64,000 nucleotides of DNA from Chloranthus sessilifolius (GCA_021018995.1 CM037590.1:104223097-104287096), one strand, 5' to 3'; shown: positions 1 to 11,242, numbered from the stretch's first letter. Numbers and translations: made by a program. The notes: generated by a model not told the origin, from the letters alone.

Positions 1-97
1 CTTGTGAAAGCATTCGACATTATATTGCATTTTATTATTAGTCTCTAGACCTTATTTATGGATATTTGTATGACGCCCCCCAGTACCTCGACTGTGT

Positions 98-345
98 CAT
101 ATCCCTCTGTTTGACTGCCCCTTGCAGCAGGTCGTGACATGCGGCGGGATTCCCCTTACACGCATAGATTAGGATATGGTGACTCTCCTTTTCGTTTGAC
201 TGTCACTCGTAGCAGGTCTCACCACACGACGGGATGCCCCTTGCACCCGCAGAATAGGATACGCTGACTTCCCCCGTCGACTATCTATGACAGTGGATCA
301 CGATACACGATGGGATCATCCCTGGGCATCCACGGCATGGAATAT
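98..345 (+). repeat. About 84-bp imperfect tandem repeat, three units
   Basis: The marker TTTGACTG occurs at 110 and 195 and a decayed form near 276, giving periods of 85 and about 81 bp. Each unit contains a variant of AGCAGGTC followed by ACGRYGGGAT. Tandem repeats in the 3' untranslated interior are typical of Tat-lineage elements. Confidence 0.6.
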
Positions 346-451
346 GCCTTTTGACAGCTACCATTAGACCCTCGAATGCTCCAGTTTTAGCTTGCGCTGA
401 TAGATAAGAAATCCAAATGTGTCATGACAGCATCCCTAGTTCACATTTGTG

Positions 452-456
452 ATTTC
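452..456. repeat. E1 target-site duplication ATTTC, left copy
   Basis: ATTTC lies directly before the LTR start at 457. The identical right copy is 45935-45939, directly after the LTR end ATTAACA. Confidence 0.85.
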
Positions 457-1902
457 TGTTGTAATGATGGTTTACTGTGTGCTAGCTTATTGTGTGGTGA
501 GAACAAATAAAAAAAATGCAAAATAAAATAACAGATGGAAACATCACAACTAAAGTAATCCTAAGCAAGCAAGATCCAGGGCTATTATAGCAAGTTTTGA
601 TAAATAAGAGTTTGTCCCACATAGAAGTTGATCTAAAACCCAAAATGGGCTATAATAGTAGGCCTCCAGATCTGGCTACAGATCTGACAATCCTAAAGAA
701 AGGGAGTTGGCTGTCACGCCTACACTAAATTACCTAAAGAAAGAAATAAAGTGCAGTCCTATCCTAAAAAAGGGTTATAAAAAAGGGGATGGTGGTGTGT
801 TAAAATAAGGATAAAAGGGTGAGAAGTAAGCAGCTTAGGTTAAAGGTTCATTTAGTTATGCAACTCAGATTTAGGGCTCTCTCTGTAGCAAGTCCTTGCT
901 AAAGTGATATTACTAACCTCAACAAGGTGGAAGTATCCGGCTTAACCCATGCCATTTGGAGTACTCTTAAGGCTATAGTCTGTCCACTTAAATGGCCACA
1001 GTCTATCCTATAGAGTCTGTCAAATCCCATTGATCAAGCTAGAAATTGCTAATCTAATTCAAAGGAGTAAGCTGATCAAACCTCATCCAATGAGTCAAAT
1101 CGGGACATGAATACCATTGTAGACACTATGTTTGCCAGGCTACAAGCTCCCCAGTTCTGCGCACAGATCTCGCAAACATTCATAGGAGTTCCAACCCATA
1201 AAGCCCTATGTGTATTATCAAGGCTAGTGGCACATTGATGCCCACACAAAGGACCAGCAATAGGTTGAATAAGGATTGAAACATAGCTGATCATTGCTAC
1301 AAAAGGCCTGCAATGACTCAGCCTCCCAGTCTACAATCACTACAGAGAAGCCAAACCTAACATCTGATGGCGGTCGAGTAAAACAGAGGGGAGTCTATTC
1401 CTGCACAATCTTTCATTAAGGCACAAGCCCAAGGGTAGAGAAGAATAATCCATCTCAGATCTGTGACCAAGTTTGCCCTAGGGCTATAGTCTGTCCACTC
1501 AAATAGTCACAGGCTATCCACAGAGGCTCCCTTACCCATAAATACTAAAACAGAGCATAAAAACTGATGTCTACCACCATGGTCCCAGGGCATCACGCTC
1601 AAGCTTTTATGGGCCTTTCAATAAGCTCAAATCCAAAATGTATGTCATAGCCTTAACAAAACTACGGACAAATAGAAAAATAACAGATTGAGTAAGCATT
1701 CAAACAAAGATTCCATTGATCTAGTGTTAGTAATAATGAAATCCCTCAAGGCAGTAGCCTTGTGCACAATAGCTCAACACCAAATCCCAATGTTTACTGA
1801 CCTATTATAAAATTGAAATAAAACTATACATAAATGCTTACCAAAGGTTTAGCCAGCAAGTCCTGAGCTAAGAAAAAAGAGAAAATGGAAAAAGAGGTGA
1901 TC

Positions 1903-1922
1903 AAACCCTAACCCTAACCCTA
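1903..1922 (-). promoter_or_regulatory. Telobox run downstream of the E1 3' LTR TATA motif
   Basis: Three consecutive CCCTAA-type units, AAACCCTAACCC then TAACCCTAG, lie about 70 bp downstream, on the minus strand, of the TATATAAG motif at 1995-2002. The same arrangement occurs in the other full LTRs of this family, so it belongs to the LTR and is not telomeric. Confidence 0.6.
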
Positions 1923-2698
1923 GCCTGCTTGAGCTTTCAGCTGATAGAGGTTGAAGGAGAAGGTGAATGATGATTTTATAAGTTACAAGCGCAGCTTATA
2001 TACTTAGTCTCAATGTTGTGACTGAGAGGAGGGTAAACCCTAATTTTTCAGGCAGATGTGGCACTATTTCAACCCTTGAATGTGTGAATCATAATTCGTG
2101 CCTCGAGATGCATGCTCTAGACCTAGGGAAATCCCAAAAAGGTCCTTAGGTTAGGATTGAGAAGTGGAGAGCCCGAGCTTCGCGAGGCTGGCTTCTGTAT
2201 TTCTCTTTTGTCGCACAGTATGCAAAGTGTTCACGGGGTAGAGTTTTGTGTGAAAATTGTTGTCTCGCATAGTAGAGCTTCAGATGATCGCGTGGCTGCC
2301 TCAGTTTTGAATGTACTCACGCAGAAGGGCTTCAGGAACTCCATACATGAGGTACTCGCACAGATGCCTTCGCATCTCGCTCGGTATAGACTTGAACTTT
2401 CAGGCACGCAACAACTGCGCAAGAAGATTTCTGAGCATCTCTCTCTTCCAGAGCCACGTGAGAACTACACAAGGTTTCTGCTATTGTTAGCACCAATTAC
2501 CCTCGCGAGGTAGTGTGCTCTGCTGCACTAAGGATTGATCCTCGTGAGAACTACGTGAGTTGTATTTTGAAAGGTTTAGTGCGTGAAAGCTCTGCGAGTT
2601 TCTTCATATGATGCTTTCCACTGAAGTGTCTGACTGTTGCATGAGAGCTACTTTGCGATAACTCTCCATTTGAACTACATGACTTCTTCGCGAGCTCT

Positions 2699-2703
2699 GT
2701 CAT
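2699..2703. repeat. E2 target-site duplication GTCAT (left), GTCGT (right)
   Basis: The right copy is 20648-20652. The empty site in the sister LTR reads GAGCTCTGTCGTGTTG, so GTCGT is ancestral and the left copy carries one CpG transition. Confidence 0.8.
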
Positions 2704-3088
2704 TGTAGACACCCAAATTCGGCCCAAGGCCCGATCAGTCTGTACTCCGAGAGAGATGTACCCCTGTGCTTCCGATGGCACCCCTGAACCCTTAGGAATT
2801 CACCCAGACCTTTAGGAATCACCTTGAACCATTTAGAGCCATTCCCACAACCCTTAGAAATCACCCCTAAACCCTAGAATCCCTTCCCAGACCTAACTTA
2901 AACCCTTCTGAGCAGTTGATGGGATGAGAGCTACAGAATTTCACACAGACCACTACCAAGGATGAGCCTTATACCATTAGAAAGTGGACTTCTCTAGCTT
3001 TCCAACAAGCCCAAGATCACCTGATTTGGAGCTACGGTTCAAAAGTTATGGCCGTTTGAAGTTTCACATAAAATCATAGACTTTTGTT

Positions 3089-3309
3089 CAGGCATGTATA
3101 TTACATACGCCCAGCCATTTTTGGCCCCATTTTGGGCAGGCGTATATACTATATATGCCTGACATTTTTGGGACAAATTTGGTCGGGCGTATATAATATA
3201 TACGCCCAGTATAGGTGGGACCCACCATGGGCTTCATCTTCCCAAAGCTCCCCTAATTTTCATGGCATTCACTGTTCCTAAACTGGGCATATATAATATA
3301 TACGCCTAG
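3089..3309. repeat. Four palindromes in the E2 5' LTR
   Basis: Positions are 3089-3114, 3135-3163, 3182-3209 and 3283-3309, with start spacings of 46, 47 and 101 bp. The best copy (3182-3209) has perfect 11-base arms: GGGCGTATATA, a central A, then TATATACGCCC. The spacers contain a conserved CCATTTTTGG and TTTTGGG type of sequence. The counterpart in solo LTR E3 has different arms at the same spacing. Confidence 0.9.
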
Positions 3310-3586
3310 CTTAGCTACAGTAACTGTCATCAGTTGCTCAAAATTCCTTCATCTGGTTTGGCCTTTTGACCATCCCCTTGGTTGGGGTGGGTGTCTTGAG
3401 ATTGGTTGCACCCCCTTTGAGCTTATTGGTAACCCTTAAGTCACCCATGGCCTCACCCCATCATCCGCCATTAAAATTAGTTTCTCAAAACCCTAGGACC
3501 TTGAAAACCTAGAAAACCTTAGATGGGGGATTACCTAATTGCTAAACCAATTAGTTCTTAAGTAAGCCCCTAACCCACCTCTTCTC

Positions 3587-3594
3587 TATAAATA
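3587..3594 (+). promoter_or_regulatory. TATA box of the E2 5' LTR
   Basis: TATAAATA lies about 278 bp downstream of the last palindrome and is preceded by a pyrimidine-rich CCTCTTCTC. The same box is at 19939-19946 in the 3' LTR. Confidence 0.7.
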
Positions 3595-4297
3595 GAGAGG
3601 CCCCCCTCTTCTCAAAGGGTTGAATTTTTGTTGAAAGATTAGAGAATGCTTAAGAGAGAACCCTAGTGAGAGAAAATGCCAATATTTTTCCAGAATTCCA
3701 GCATGCATATTTCATCTATTTCAGTCCACTTCCACCATTAGATCACTCCCTTTAGCGAAAGTCTAGCCTTTAGCCTCACCCTACACTTCCTATTTTATCG
3801 AATCCTAGTGTTAGAATCCATTTCCATACCGTTTAAGCCATCGAAAGCATGCCAAAGCGAAGATCTTCCACAGTGCAACAAGGGCCCGCGAGCTCCGGCT
3901 CACCCTTCTCTTCCTCTACCATCTTGGTATCTCCTCCGTCCAAGGATTCAAGCCGTTACGTCGCCGAAATTTCGGTTTGACTCAAAGCTTGATAGGACCA
4001 TATTGCCTTCGGGCAAGGAGAAACTTCGCCCTTTATTTTTATTTTTTGGCCATAGATAGAGACCGCTACGTGCAGGTTGATCGGGTGCCTAAACCCTTCC
4101 CGATCAATAACCGAAGCCCCTACCCTAGAGCCTTTGGCAAAGACCGGTAAATCAGAGTCATATTTAGCACTTCGGTGCTCAAAATATTGATTTGAAGGTT
4201 TCCCGGGTCACCAAAGGCTCCGGGTGGCGACTCTACATTTTCATTTAAAGCGGGTGCATCGCCGCGACGGGTTCGAGAGGATCCATGGTCGCATAGA

Positions 4298-4315
4298 TGG
4301 CGACTCTGCTGGGGA
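4298..4315 (+). other. E2 primer binding site
   Basis: TGGCGACTCTGCTGGGGA starts two bases after the LTR. Its position and sequence are those expected of a minus-strand primer site. It differs from the TGGCGCC type of the Athila-like elements here. Ogre-type elements are generally primed by an arginine tRNA; I did not verify the tRNA match. Confidence 0.75.
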
Positions 4316-4467
4316 TTTCATCCTAGCGCTTCCCTCTTGTTGGCCTTTCTTTTTATTTTATTTTTTTACTAACCATGGCTGTTTTTTTGTTCTAATTTGT
4401 TGCTATTTTTCTTTATTTTTTGTTATTTTTACTAACGTACTCACCCCTACGATTCAGTCTTTTAAGT

Positions 4468-4627
4468 GCCTTAGCCGATTGGCGGGCCTACTTGCGCCTT
4501 TAAATTTCAGCTTTTACTATTCTTGTCATTTAAACCGCCTTAGCCGTTTGGCGGGCCCACTCGCATTTACTTTTTCATGTCATTTAAATTTCAGTAATTT
4601 ACGAGCCTCAGCCGTTTGGCGGGCCTA
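4468..4627 (+). repeat. Three-unit 67-69-bp repeat in the E2 leader
   Basis: A core close to GCCTTAGCCGTTTGGCGGGC occurs at 4468, 4537 and 4604, separated by AT-rich sequence with TCATTTAAATTTCAG. The longest frame through here (4224-4724) begins inside the LTR and has no recognisable domain, so I do not call it a gene. Confidence 0.6.
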
Positions 4628-5150
4628 CGTGCGCTTTTCATTTCAGTCATCATATCTCACCATTGAACGCCGGCCCGTTGAGGCGGCACGGGCTTGTCAT
4701 CTCCGACCCGATTTTTGGACTTAATTTCACTCCCCTTTAAAAATATGTAATTAAAAGTGAACCAACAGTGTGGGGACATAATTGAATTTATTTTTGTATT
4801 TTTAGGTAGTTTTCGGGGGGTTTAGGCGCAGATATATTTTACCCGGTTCCCAGTAAGGCGGCAGCCCTAGTGGTGATGATCCTGAAAAGAACCACCCCTT
4901 CCAGTACCTGAGAAGGCGCTTGCGCCGGAGGTATATCGGTTGGGTTGCCAATTCCGATAAAGCCGTAAAACCCGCATTGGTGAGAGCGTAGACAACCCAA
5001 AATTCAGCTGTGTATCCCTAGGAAACGGAAAGGAGGGACCCGATAACATACACAGCAGTCCTCGGGAGCATCCCTCCCAGGAAACCAATTCAAAGACCCA
5101 CTTTTGGGCTTGCTGTTCACTGTCAAACTACACTGACAGAATTGATTTTG

Positions 5151-5319
5151 CCAGGCGTATATAATATATACGCCCAGCAAAAAAATCCCAGTTTTACTCA
5201 GGCGTATATAATATATACGCCCAGCCAAAATCCCCAGATTTAAGCCAGGCGTATATAATATATACGCCCAGCCAAAATCTGCATTTTTTTGGTCGGGCGT
5301 GCATAATATATACGCCCAG
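5151..5319. repeat. Second palindrome array, in the E2 leader
   Basis: Four copies of the same palindrome as in the LTR lie at 5151-5177, 5199-5224, 5245-5271 and 5292-5319, with start spacings of 48, 46 and 47 bp. The arms are GGCGTATATA and TATATACGCC around a central A. The array is about 0.85 kb downstream of the primer site. Confidence 0.88.
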
Positions 5320-5857
5320 TGTATACTGGGTCACAGCAACCCGATCTGAGGCCCGATCCACCACCCCAATTCCCCGATTAGCGGTATTAGTGCCCGCAGT
5401 AGCTTCCCGCATTTTATAACACCCAACATGCCCCCGCCCAATCAAAAGAAGGTGACTTCTCATTGATTTGCTTCGGGGGATCGGGTCGTTTGCGTGGATT
5501 CCCTCACCTTCAATAGAACGAAAGGCTTCCCTTTCGCCTCTTCCGAAGTGTGTCGGATCCCGCCGTGGGACCTACTAAAGGTACATATATCACCCGAAAC
5601 GGGAGTTGACCCTGGGCACCAGGTCATCATTCATCTAGGTAGAGGGGAGTTAATTTCCGTTTAAAAAAAGAAAGAAAGAAAAATCCTCATCTTCAAAAAA
5701 AAAAAAAAAGTCCACCTTAAAAAAGAAAACAAAAAAAAACAGCAAAAAATCATCTTCAAAAGCCAAAAAAAATCATTTTCCAAAAGAAAAAAAAAAACAA
5801 AAAAAAAAAAAACCAAAAAAAACACAAAGAAAAACAATTAAAAGAATATATTTTGGT
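5320..5857 (+). other. E2 leader, non-coding
   Basis: Unique leader sequence is followed by an A-rich, low-complexity tract at about 5660-5845, made of poly-A runs broken by C and G. I see no gene. Confidence 0.6.
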
Positions 5858-7379
5858 GTGACCGTCACCACGGCAACTTCAAACCCAGCCCGTAGAAGGA
5901 GAACCAGGAAGGTATTCGGCCCTTATCCGAGACATCGATACAACACTCGTCAGCGGATCATGTCAAGAGCCGATACATCCCAACCATCATCCCCATCCCA
6001 TTCTCACATCGGAGAAGACCCAATCTCCGACACCTTCACCCAAACCAGGTTCGATATCACGGGTCCATTTGGGGCACCCATGTTCACATCCACCCCATCC
6101 CCCTCCTCACATTCTCCCAACATACCCCCTTTTCATCCCCTACTGAAACCCCTCATTTCCCAACCGATCCATACATCCCCATCTCCCATCCATACACCCT
6201 TACTGCACCCCCATACTCCCAAAGACCCCATAGGGAGCCCCATCCCCCGCCTACTTCCCACGTCCCATCCATCTCATCATCCATGCCCCCTACACCCCAC
6301 ATCCCACCCACCTCACCTCACATACCATTCCCACCACATGGCCCCACATCCCAACATACCCCCATTTACCCGGGTCATGCCCAATTTCTCCCAACCCTCC
6401 ATCCTTAAGTGAGCCATCACCCCCAATCTCACACCAATCCATGCCTCAATGGAGGACATGAGAACGATGCTGAACCCTACATCTCAAACCCCGCATCCAA
6501 ATCTCCAAAACCTCCATTCCCCATTCCCTCCTAACCATGCCCAACCACCCATCGTCCATACCTCCCAAAATCCCCCACCTCAATTCCAGGTCCAAACCCA
6601 TACAAATCCATGGGCCCAAGCCCAAGCGCCTCTAAAGCCATGGGCCCAAGCCCAGACCCAGGCCCAAAACCCATTAGCCCAAGCCCATCAGACCCAGGCC
6701 CAGGCCCAAGACCCTCAAAACCCATGGGCTCAAGCCCATCAGACCCAGGTCCAGAATCCTCAAGGCCCATGGACCCAAGCCCATCAGGCTCAGGCCCAAA
6801 ACCTTCAAAGCCGTGGGCCCAAGCCCATCAAACCCAAGCCCAAGTCCAAGCCTCCCAGGGCCCTTGGACCTAAACCTATCAAGCCCAGGGTTCATCGACC
6901 CAAACCCAACCCCTCATGGCCCATTAGCCTAAACCCAACAAGGCCCATTGGCCCAAAGTCATACTAACCCCCACACCCAGGCCCAAGGCCCATCAATCCA
7001 GGCCTTCCAAAACCATCAAGCCCAAATCCCTCAAACCCAAGGCCCATCCACCCACACTCATCAAGGCCCATTCACTAACCCCATACCCCCCCCCCACCAG
7101 TACCCTTCATTCACCTATACCCCTTATGCCCCCATCCCGCCTCCAACAGGAAATCCAATCCATCCCATTTCTCAGACCCACAACATCCCGCCACCTCAAC
7201 CACACCCCCCTCACCCCCAGAATGTGCACCCAGCTCAGCACATCATTTATCCACAAACCGCTCATCCATTTATCCCTTCTCATCCCCTACAAACCATGTG
7301 GCCCCACCAGGTCATCCAGCCCCTCACCCCCCAAGTCCAAATAGCAGAACTCGCCCCTCACCAATACCATGACCAATAA
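5858..7379 (+). pseudogene. E2 proline-rich N-terminal region upstream of the gag core
   Basis: The reading frame opens with a basic stretch (RRRRTRK, then YNTRQR) and becomes rich in Pro, Ser, His and Gln. A stop at 6410-6412 interrupts it, the same frame resumes to 6967, and a shift to the next frame carries the open protein to 7379. Residues around 6600-6960 are a tandem repeat of short units such as PWAQAHQTQAQ, written on the DNA as repeated GCCCAAGCCCATCAGACCCA. No catalytic or binding domain is recognisable. Ogre-type elements may carry an extra ORF before gag, so this could be that ORF or an N-terminal extension of Gag. The low-complexity composition leaves its function open. Confidence 0.6.
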
Positions 7380-8755
7380 TACGAGGAGGATGAGATCCGC
7401 AATAGTTAGGAGGGAGCTGATGAAGATGGGAGGAATAGAACTGCATTCAACAGACTTTTCAGACTTATGTCTGTTCTCTGATGTCCCCCTGCCACAGAAA
7501 TTCAAGATGCCATTGTTCGATAAGTATAATGGCACTGGCAACCCCATCGCCCACTTAAAATCTTACCGTGGGGATATGTGCCAGTATGGCGGAGATGAAT
7601 GACTCCTCATCAAAGTGTTCCAAAAAAGTCTAACGGGCCCAGCTCTGAGATGGTTCACATCCCTGGAGCCATCTATGATAAAAACTTGGAAGGATCTAAC
7701 ACACTTTTTCCAAGAACAATATGTCTATAACATGGACATAGAGCCAAGAAAGTCAGATTTGGCCCGTCTAAAGCAAAGACATGATGAAACATTCAGTACT
7801 TACTTGGGAAGGTGGAGGGCATTGGCCGCTCAGGTAACTCACCGGATTCCCGATGATGAGCAGATTGAATTGATAACCAAGGGAGCCCTCCTAGTCATCG
7901 CAGATTTTTTAGTATATCAGCAGCAGTCTAGTTTTGCTAATCTGGTCCGAAATGCCAATCATTGCGAAGACGCCATTAGAGAGGGTAGGTTAGGAAGGAA
8001 TGTGGCCAGCGGGGCCACCGGGGTTCGAAAAGCTGTCGAACCAAGAATTAAAAGAAGACCAGGAATAGAGGTACAGAATATTATTTACCCCCAGGCCAAT
8101 ACCAATGCCCCCCCGATACAGCTCCAGGTTACACAACCACCCCCGACACGTTTCGATCAAACACCAAGGCCAAGCAACGGACCAAGAGCCCCGTTTAACC
8201 AGGAGCAGATGAAAGCATGATTTAAACGAGTGTTCACACCGTTGGGGCAATCCTTGAGTGTCCTATTGCCGGTATTGCTACAGAAAGGCCTGCTCAATTT
8301 ACTCCAACCTTGCCCGCCACCTCATCCCATACCGAGGAACTATGATCCAAATCTGCATTGCAATTTCCACCAAGGACCGGATCACCCTACGGACCGGTGC
8401 TTCCCGTTAAAGCACACGGTCCAAGATTTGATAGAGGCGAGAAAAATCATTCCCCCGCCACTTCCTCAAGGGCAGAACCAGAATATCCATCAAGCCCCCC
8501 TGCCACCACACCCAGGAGGCCCCAGGCCTAACATTCATTGGATAGAGGAGGAAGAAGAAGAGTTTGACCCTTCGAATTATATCAGTAATCAAGAGGAGTT
8601 TTCATTCCCCAGGTTGAATAAGGATGAACCATTTGTTGGAGTGATCGAGCCGTTGTATTTGGCTGATTACTTTCCCACCCCGGCATACCAAGAGGAGCCC
8701 TTAGATTTAGGGCAGTATTTTTCCACTCCTGCTCCCGCCTATCAAATCCAAACAG
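7369..8755 (+). pseudogene. gag: E2 gag: capsid core and zinc knuckle
   Basis: One reading frame carries the whole Gag core but is cut by TGA codons at 7600-7602 and 8218-8220, both probably former TGG. Visible motifs are KMPLFDKYNGTGNP near 7507, the GPALRWF motif near 7640, and a Tat-type knuckle C-x2-H-x4-H-x4-C at 8359-8400 followed by a VQDLIEA helix. Gag forms the particle that packages element RNA. After about 8755 the open frame moves to the one used by the protease, indicating an old frameshift; the original frame closes only at 8827-8829. The other frames here are shadows. Confidence 0.85.
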
Positions 8756-9527
8756 GTACACCCAGCTGCAATCATACACATATCCACCCCACGCCCAATT
8801 TACCCCTTATACCTCTCCGTCACACCTAAATCACCCCATACCATACATAACTCCGCCATCCCCATATTATCCTATCCCATACACACCCTCAAATCTCTCC
8901 ACCCAATACACTACTCCTCCATCCCCAAGATATCCCATTCCATACACACCTTCAAACCCCACCACCCAATATACCATCCCACCATCCCCAAATCACCCCG
9001 CTCCATGCACAATTCCATCATCCCCAATCTACCCCATTTCATCCACAAACCCATCATTACCCCACCATGCCACCTCCTACACAAACCCTTCGTATTCATA
9101 TCCCCCCGGTCCACCCACTACCCCGCCATATCCCAATCAACCCGCTCCATGCACAACTCCGCCGTCCCCAATTTACCCCACTTCATCCACAAACCCATCA
9201 TCATCCCACCATGCCACCCCACACAAAAATCCTTCGTATCCCCATCCACCCACACCTCAGATGTCGCCCCATCCCTCCATCTCAGTCACACTCCCACCAT
9301 CCCTTCGTTATTTTGGCCCTAACCCAACTCCACCACCACCCGAACAAGCAACCCCTCACCCAATCCCCTCATCACCCAATCACCACTGGTCCTACCAAGC
9401 CCAGGTAATACCTGTACGAGCCCCCTCCGCACTCATAAATCTAATTTTGCCAAATCCCCCCATTGCCATTCCACCCCCCATTGGAGTCAACCTGGTCGGA
9501 CTCGAGAAACCGGTATACCCGGCCTAA
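8756..9527 (+). pseudogene. E2 Pro/Tyr/Ser-rich linker between gag and protease
   Basis: In the protease frame this region reads as a proline- and tyrosine-rich linker with in-frame tandem repeats. There are three 63-bp units starting at 8856, 8919 and 8982, then a 144-bp duplication (9001 and 9145). Both periods are multiples of three. A TAA ends the open stretch at 9525-9527. Gag-protease linkers of this kind are unstructured; no domain is visible. Confidence 0.6.
8856..9290 (+). repeat. In-frame coding repeats, 63 bp and 144 bp
   Basis: CCATCCCC followed by CCATACACACC recurs at 63-bp intervals from 8856. CTCCATGCACAA at 9001 recurs at 9145 with long identity on both sides. The periods equal 21 and 48 codons. 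Confidence 0.7.
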
Positions 9528-9638
9528 TCCTCCCCAGAATCACCATACACGCCCTTCCTCATCCCGAAACCTGCCTATGACTCGCATCAGGTGTCGTTAA
9601 GCTATGAACAGATAGACATGAATGTTGGTTGCAACTAA

Positions 9639-11093
9639 GAATAGGCTATTGAATTCATTACCAGGTTAGGCCGGATTTTTGCACAGCCGAAAGCATCAGG
9701 GGCTGTCAGAGGAGAAGAGAAGAAGAAAGAACAGGCAGCAGGAAATCCCTTTGAAAAAATGGCCAAAAAACATATACTGGAGACACAGCTCAAGAGGACA
9801 CCCGCACATATTACTGTGTGGGATTTGTTAATCACATCCCCGCTCCACTTCCAAGCCTTAATGGGATCACTCAAGGATGCACATGTCTCCACCCACGTAA
9901 CTCCAGATGAAGTAGGAGAAATAATAGGGCAAGTGTTGGCCCCAAATGCCATCTCATTCACTGATGCAGACCTACCGATCGAGGGGAATGACCACTCTAA
10001 GCCCCTGAATATAACAGTGGAAATAGGAAACCTGGTGGTGCCGTTGGTCTTAATAGACAACGAGTCGGCGCTAAACATGTGCCCTCTAAGGACGGCAATC
10101 AAAATCGGTGCGAACCCCGACACGTTCTGGCCATCCATATCAAGCGCCAGGGGATTCGATAACACCAGAAGAGAAGTCATAGGAGAAGTAGACCTCGACC
10201 TGATCCTCGGGCCGCAAACCTTCACCACCCCCTTTCAGGTGATGAACATTAAGTCTACTTTCAATCTACTGTTGGGTCGGCCATGGATACATAAGCTCGG
10301 AGCAATACCGTCAACTCTACACCAAAAACTCTTATTTATTTCAGAGGGAAAGATCGTTACCATCTTGGGTGAGAGCAAAGAAGACAAGGAAAGAAGCACT
10401 CTGCATATTGAAAATTCGAAAGTGCTAAACATACCACACACAACAGATGATGCCGATCTCCATCGATTCGAGTATGACTTCTCGGTCGTAACACTCGGGC
10501 CAACTGAAAAAACTCCTGATAAAACTGGAGGAGGAATGAATGCAGTTGTGTTCATGCTCCACAAATGGGGCCACCAAAAAGGAAAAGGGCTGGGCCCGCG
10601 CCTTCAAGGAAGAAAAGACCCTGTCAGGGCCAAGGGGCAGCAAACCAAATTCGGCCTAGGCTACAGGCCCGATGAAGAAGTCAGAGAGGCCAAAGAAAAG
10701 ATAAGGGCCGCAGCAGTCGCCAAGGCCAGGGGAATCGACTTGGAAGAAGAGCCTCCCGCCCGACCCCACATCCGTGAAACCTTTGTGAGCGCCGGGGTAG
10801 TGAAAATTGATCTAAATGGGGAGACAAGGGTAACCCCACATAAGCCTACTTCAATCCACCCCACCAATCCCTACATCATTCCCCCAAACTTTGAGATGGA
10901 CTTAGCCTCCCTTTCCTTATTTGAGGAAGAAGTTCCCTGGTCCACCCATCACTCCAGCATCAGCCACTCTGGGCCCATCCTAACCATAGAGGACAGGGTC
11001 CCAGAGGATCCCTCTGTAAATATGTTGAGGGAGGAACTGCAAGAGCCTACCGATGCCGCTCCCAATCAAAGAGGTAAAGGCCAAGCCTCGCAG
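9639..11093 (+). pseudogene. pro: E2 aspartic protease with G-patch-like tail
   Basis: The frame is open from about 9639 to 11183; upstream are TAA and TAG in the same frame (about 9629-9638), so gag and protease were probably one ORF. The retropepsin active site is at 10056, where LIDNESALNMCPL carries Asp-Asn-Glu-Ser in place of the usual Asp-Gly/Asn-Gly-Ser. The flap-side GRPWIHKLGA follows near 10275. A G-patch-like stretch lies at about 10550-10670 (KWGHQKGKGLGPRLQG, then FGLGYRP). The protease would cut the polyprotein. The loss of Gly in the active-site motif would probably inactivate it. I end it at a predicted splice donor at 11094; otherwise the frame runs on to a TAA at 11181-11183. 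Confidence 0.82.
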
Positions 11094-11242
11094 GTGAGTA
11101 ACTGGGCATCCTTGCCCCAACTCCTGGGAGCCGCCAAATACCATGAAAATGATACCGACTCTCTAAAAAAAAACAACCTGTAAAAAGTGAGGTTAGCCTC
11201 TGGACCACTCTACCTTGTATATATAGAGATCCACCTCGCTAG
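11094..11242 (+). other. Candidate 149-bp intron between protease and RT
   Basis: The donor reads CAG|GTGAGTA, a near-perfect plant 5' splice site, and the acceptor reads CTCGCTAG|GGG. The donor falls after a complete codon in the protease frame, and the acceptor opens exactly at the first open codon of the RT frame (a TAG in that frame spans 11240-11242). Removal therefore joins protease and RT in phase 0. Ogre elements are known for an intron at this place. No transcript evidence is available here. Confidence 0.6.

Larger units (their letters stand above)
1..456 (+). mobile_element. E0: 3' interior of a Tat-type LTR retrotransposon (left part)
   Basis: No coding frame is visible. The stretch ends in ATTTC (452-456), which recurs at 45935-45939 directly after the inserted E1 element, so 1-456 and 45940-46028 were once joined. 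The right-hand piece runs into a polypurine tract and an LTR starting TGTAGACACC, so this is 3' untranslated interior of a Tat-type element whose 5' part lies left of the window. It holds a short tandem repeat (98-345). Confidence 0.7.
457..2703 (-). repeat. E1 3' LTR, first part
   Basis: On the minus strand this is the downstream 85 percent of the LTR. It matches 43376-45530 nearly base for base, except for a roughly 100-bp stretch near 1190-1285 missing from the other copy near 44105. It continues at 20648 after E2. A TATA-like motif (reverse complement of 1995-2002) is followed in transcription direction by a telobox run at 1903-1922. Bases 2160-2700 are rich in CGCGA-type motifs. Confidence 0.88.
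2704..4295 (+). repeat. E2 5' LTR, 1592 bp
   Basis: It starts TGTAGACACC and ends GGTCGCATA, while the 3' copy ends in CA, so the terminal CA has mutated here. It matches 19056-20647 in full. Roughly 5-6 percent of the first 250 bp differ by eye, mostly C/T and G/A. It carries four palindromes at 3089-3309 and a TATAAATA box at 3587-3594. The ORF-like frames inside are not coding. Confidence 0.93.

Noticed and set aside
1903-1925. Possible interstitial telomere from CCCTAA repeats
   Set aside because: The same short run is at the same place in every LTR of this family, so it is a telobox within the LTR.
4224-4724. 166-residue ORF at the LTR-leader junction
   Set aside because: It begins inside the LTR, runs through the primer site and leader repeats, and has no domain.
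5151-5319. CRISPR-like array of palindromic repeats with even spacing
   Set aside because: The context is a plant retrotransposon leader, there are only four units, the spacers are alike rather than unique, and no cas genes occur.
6531-6895. Gly/Leu-rich minus-strand ORFs
   Set aside because: Shadows of the proline-rich coding repeats on the plus strand.
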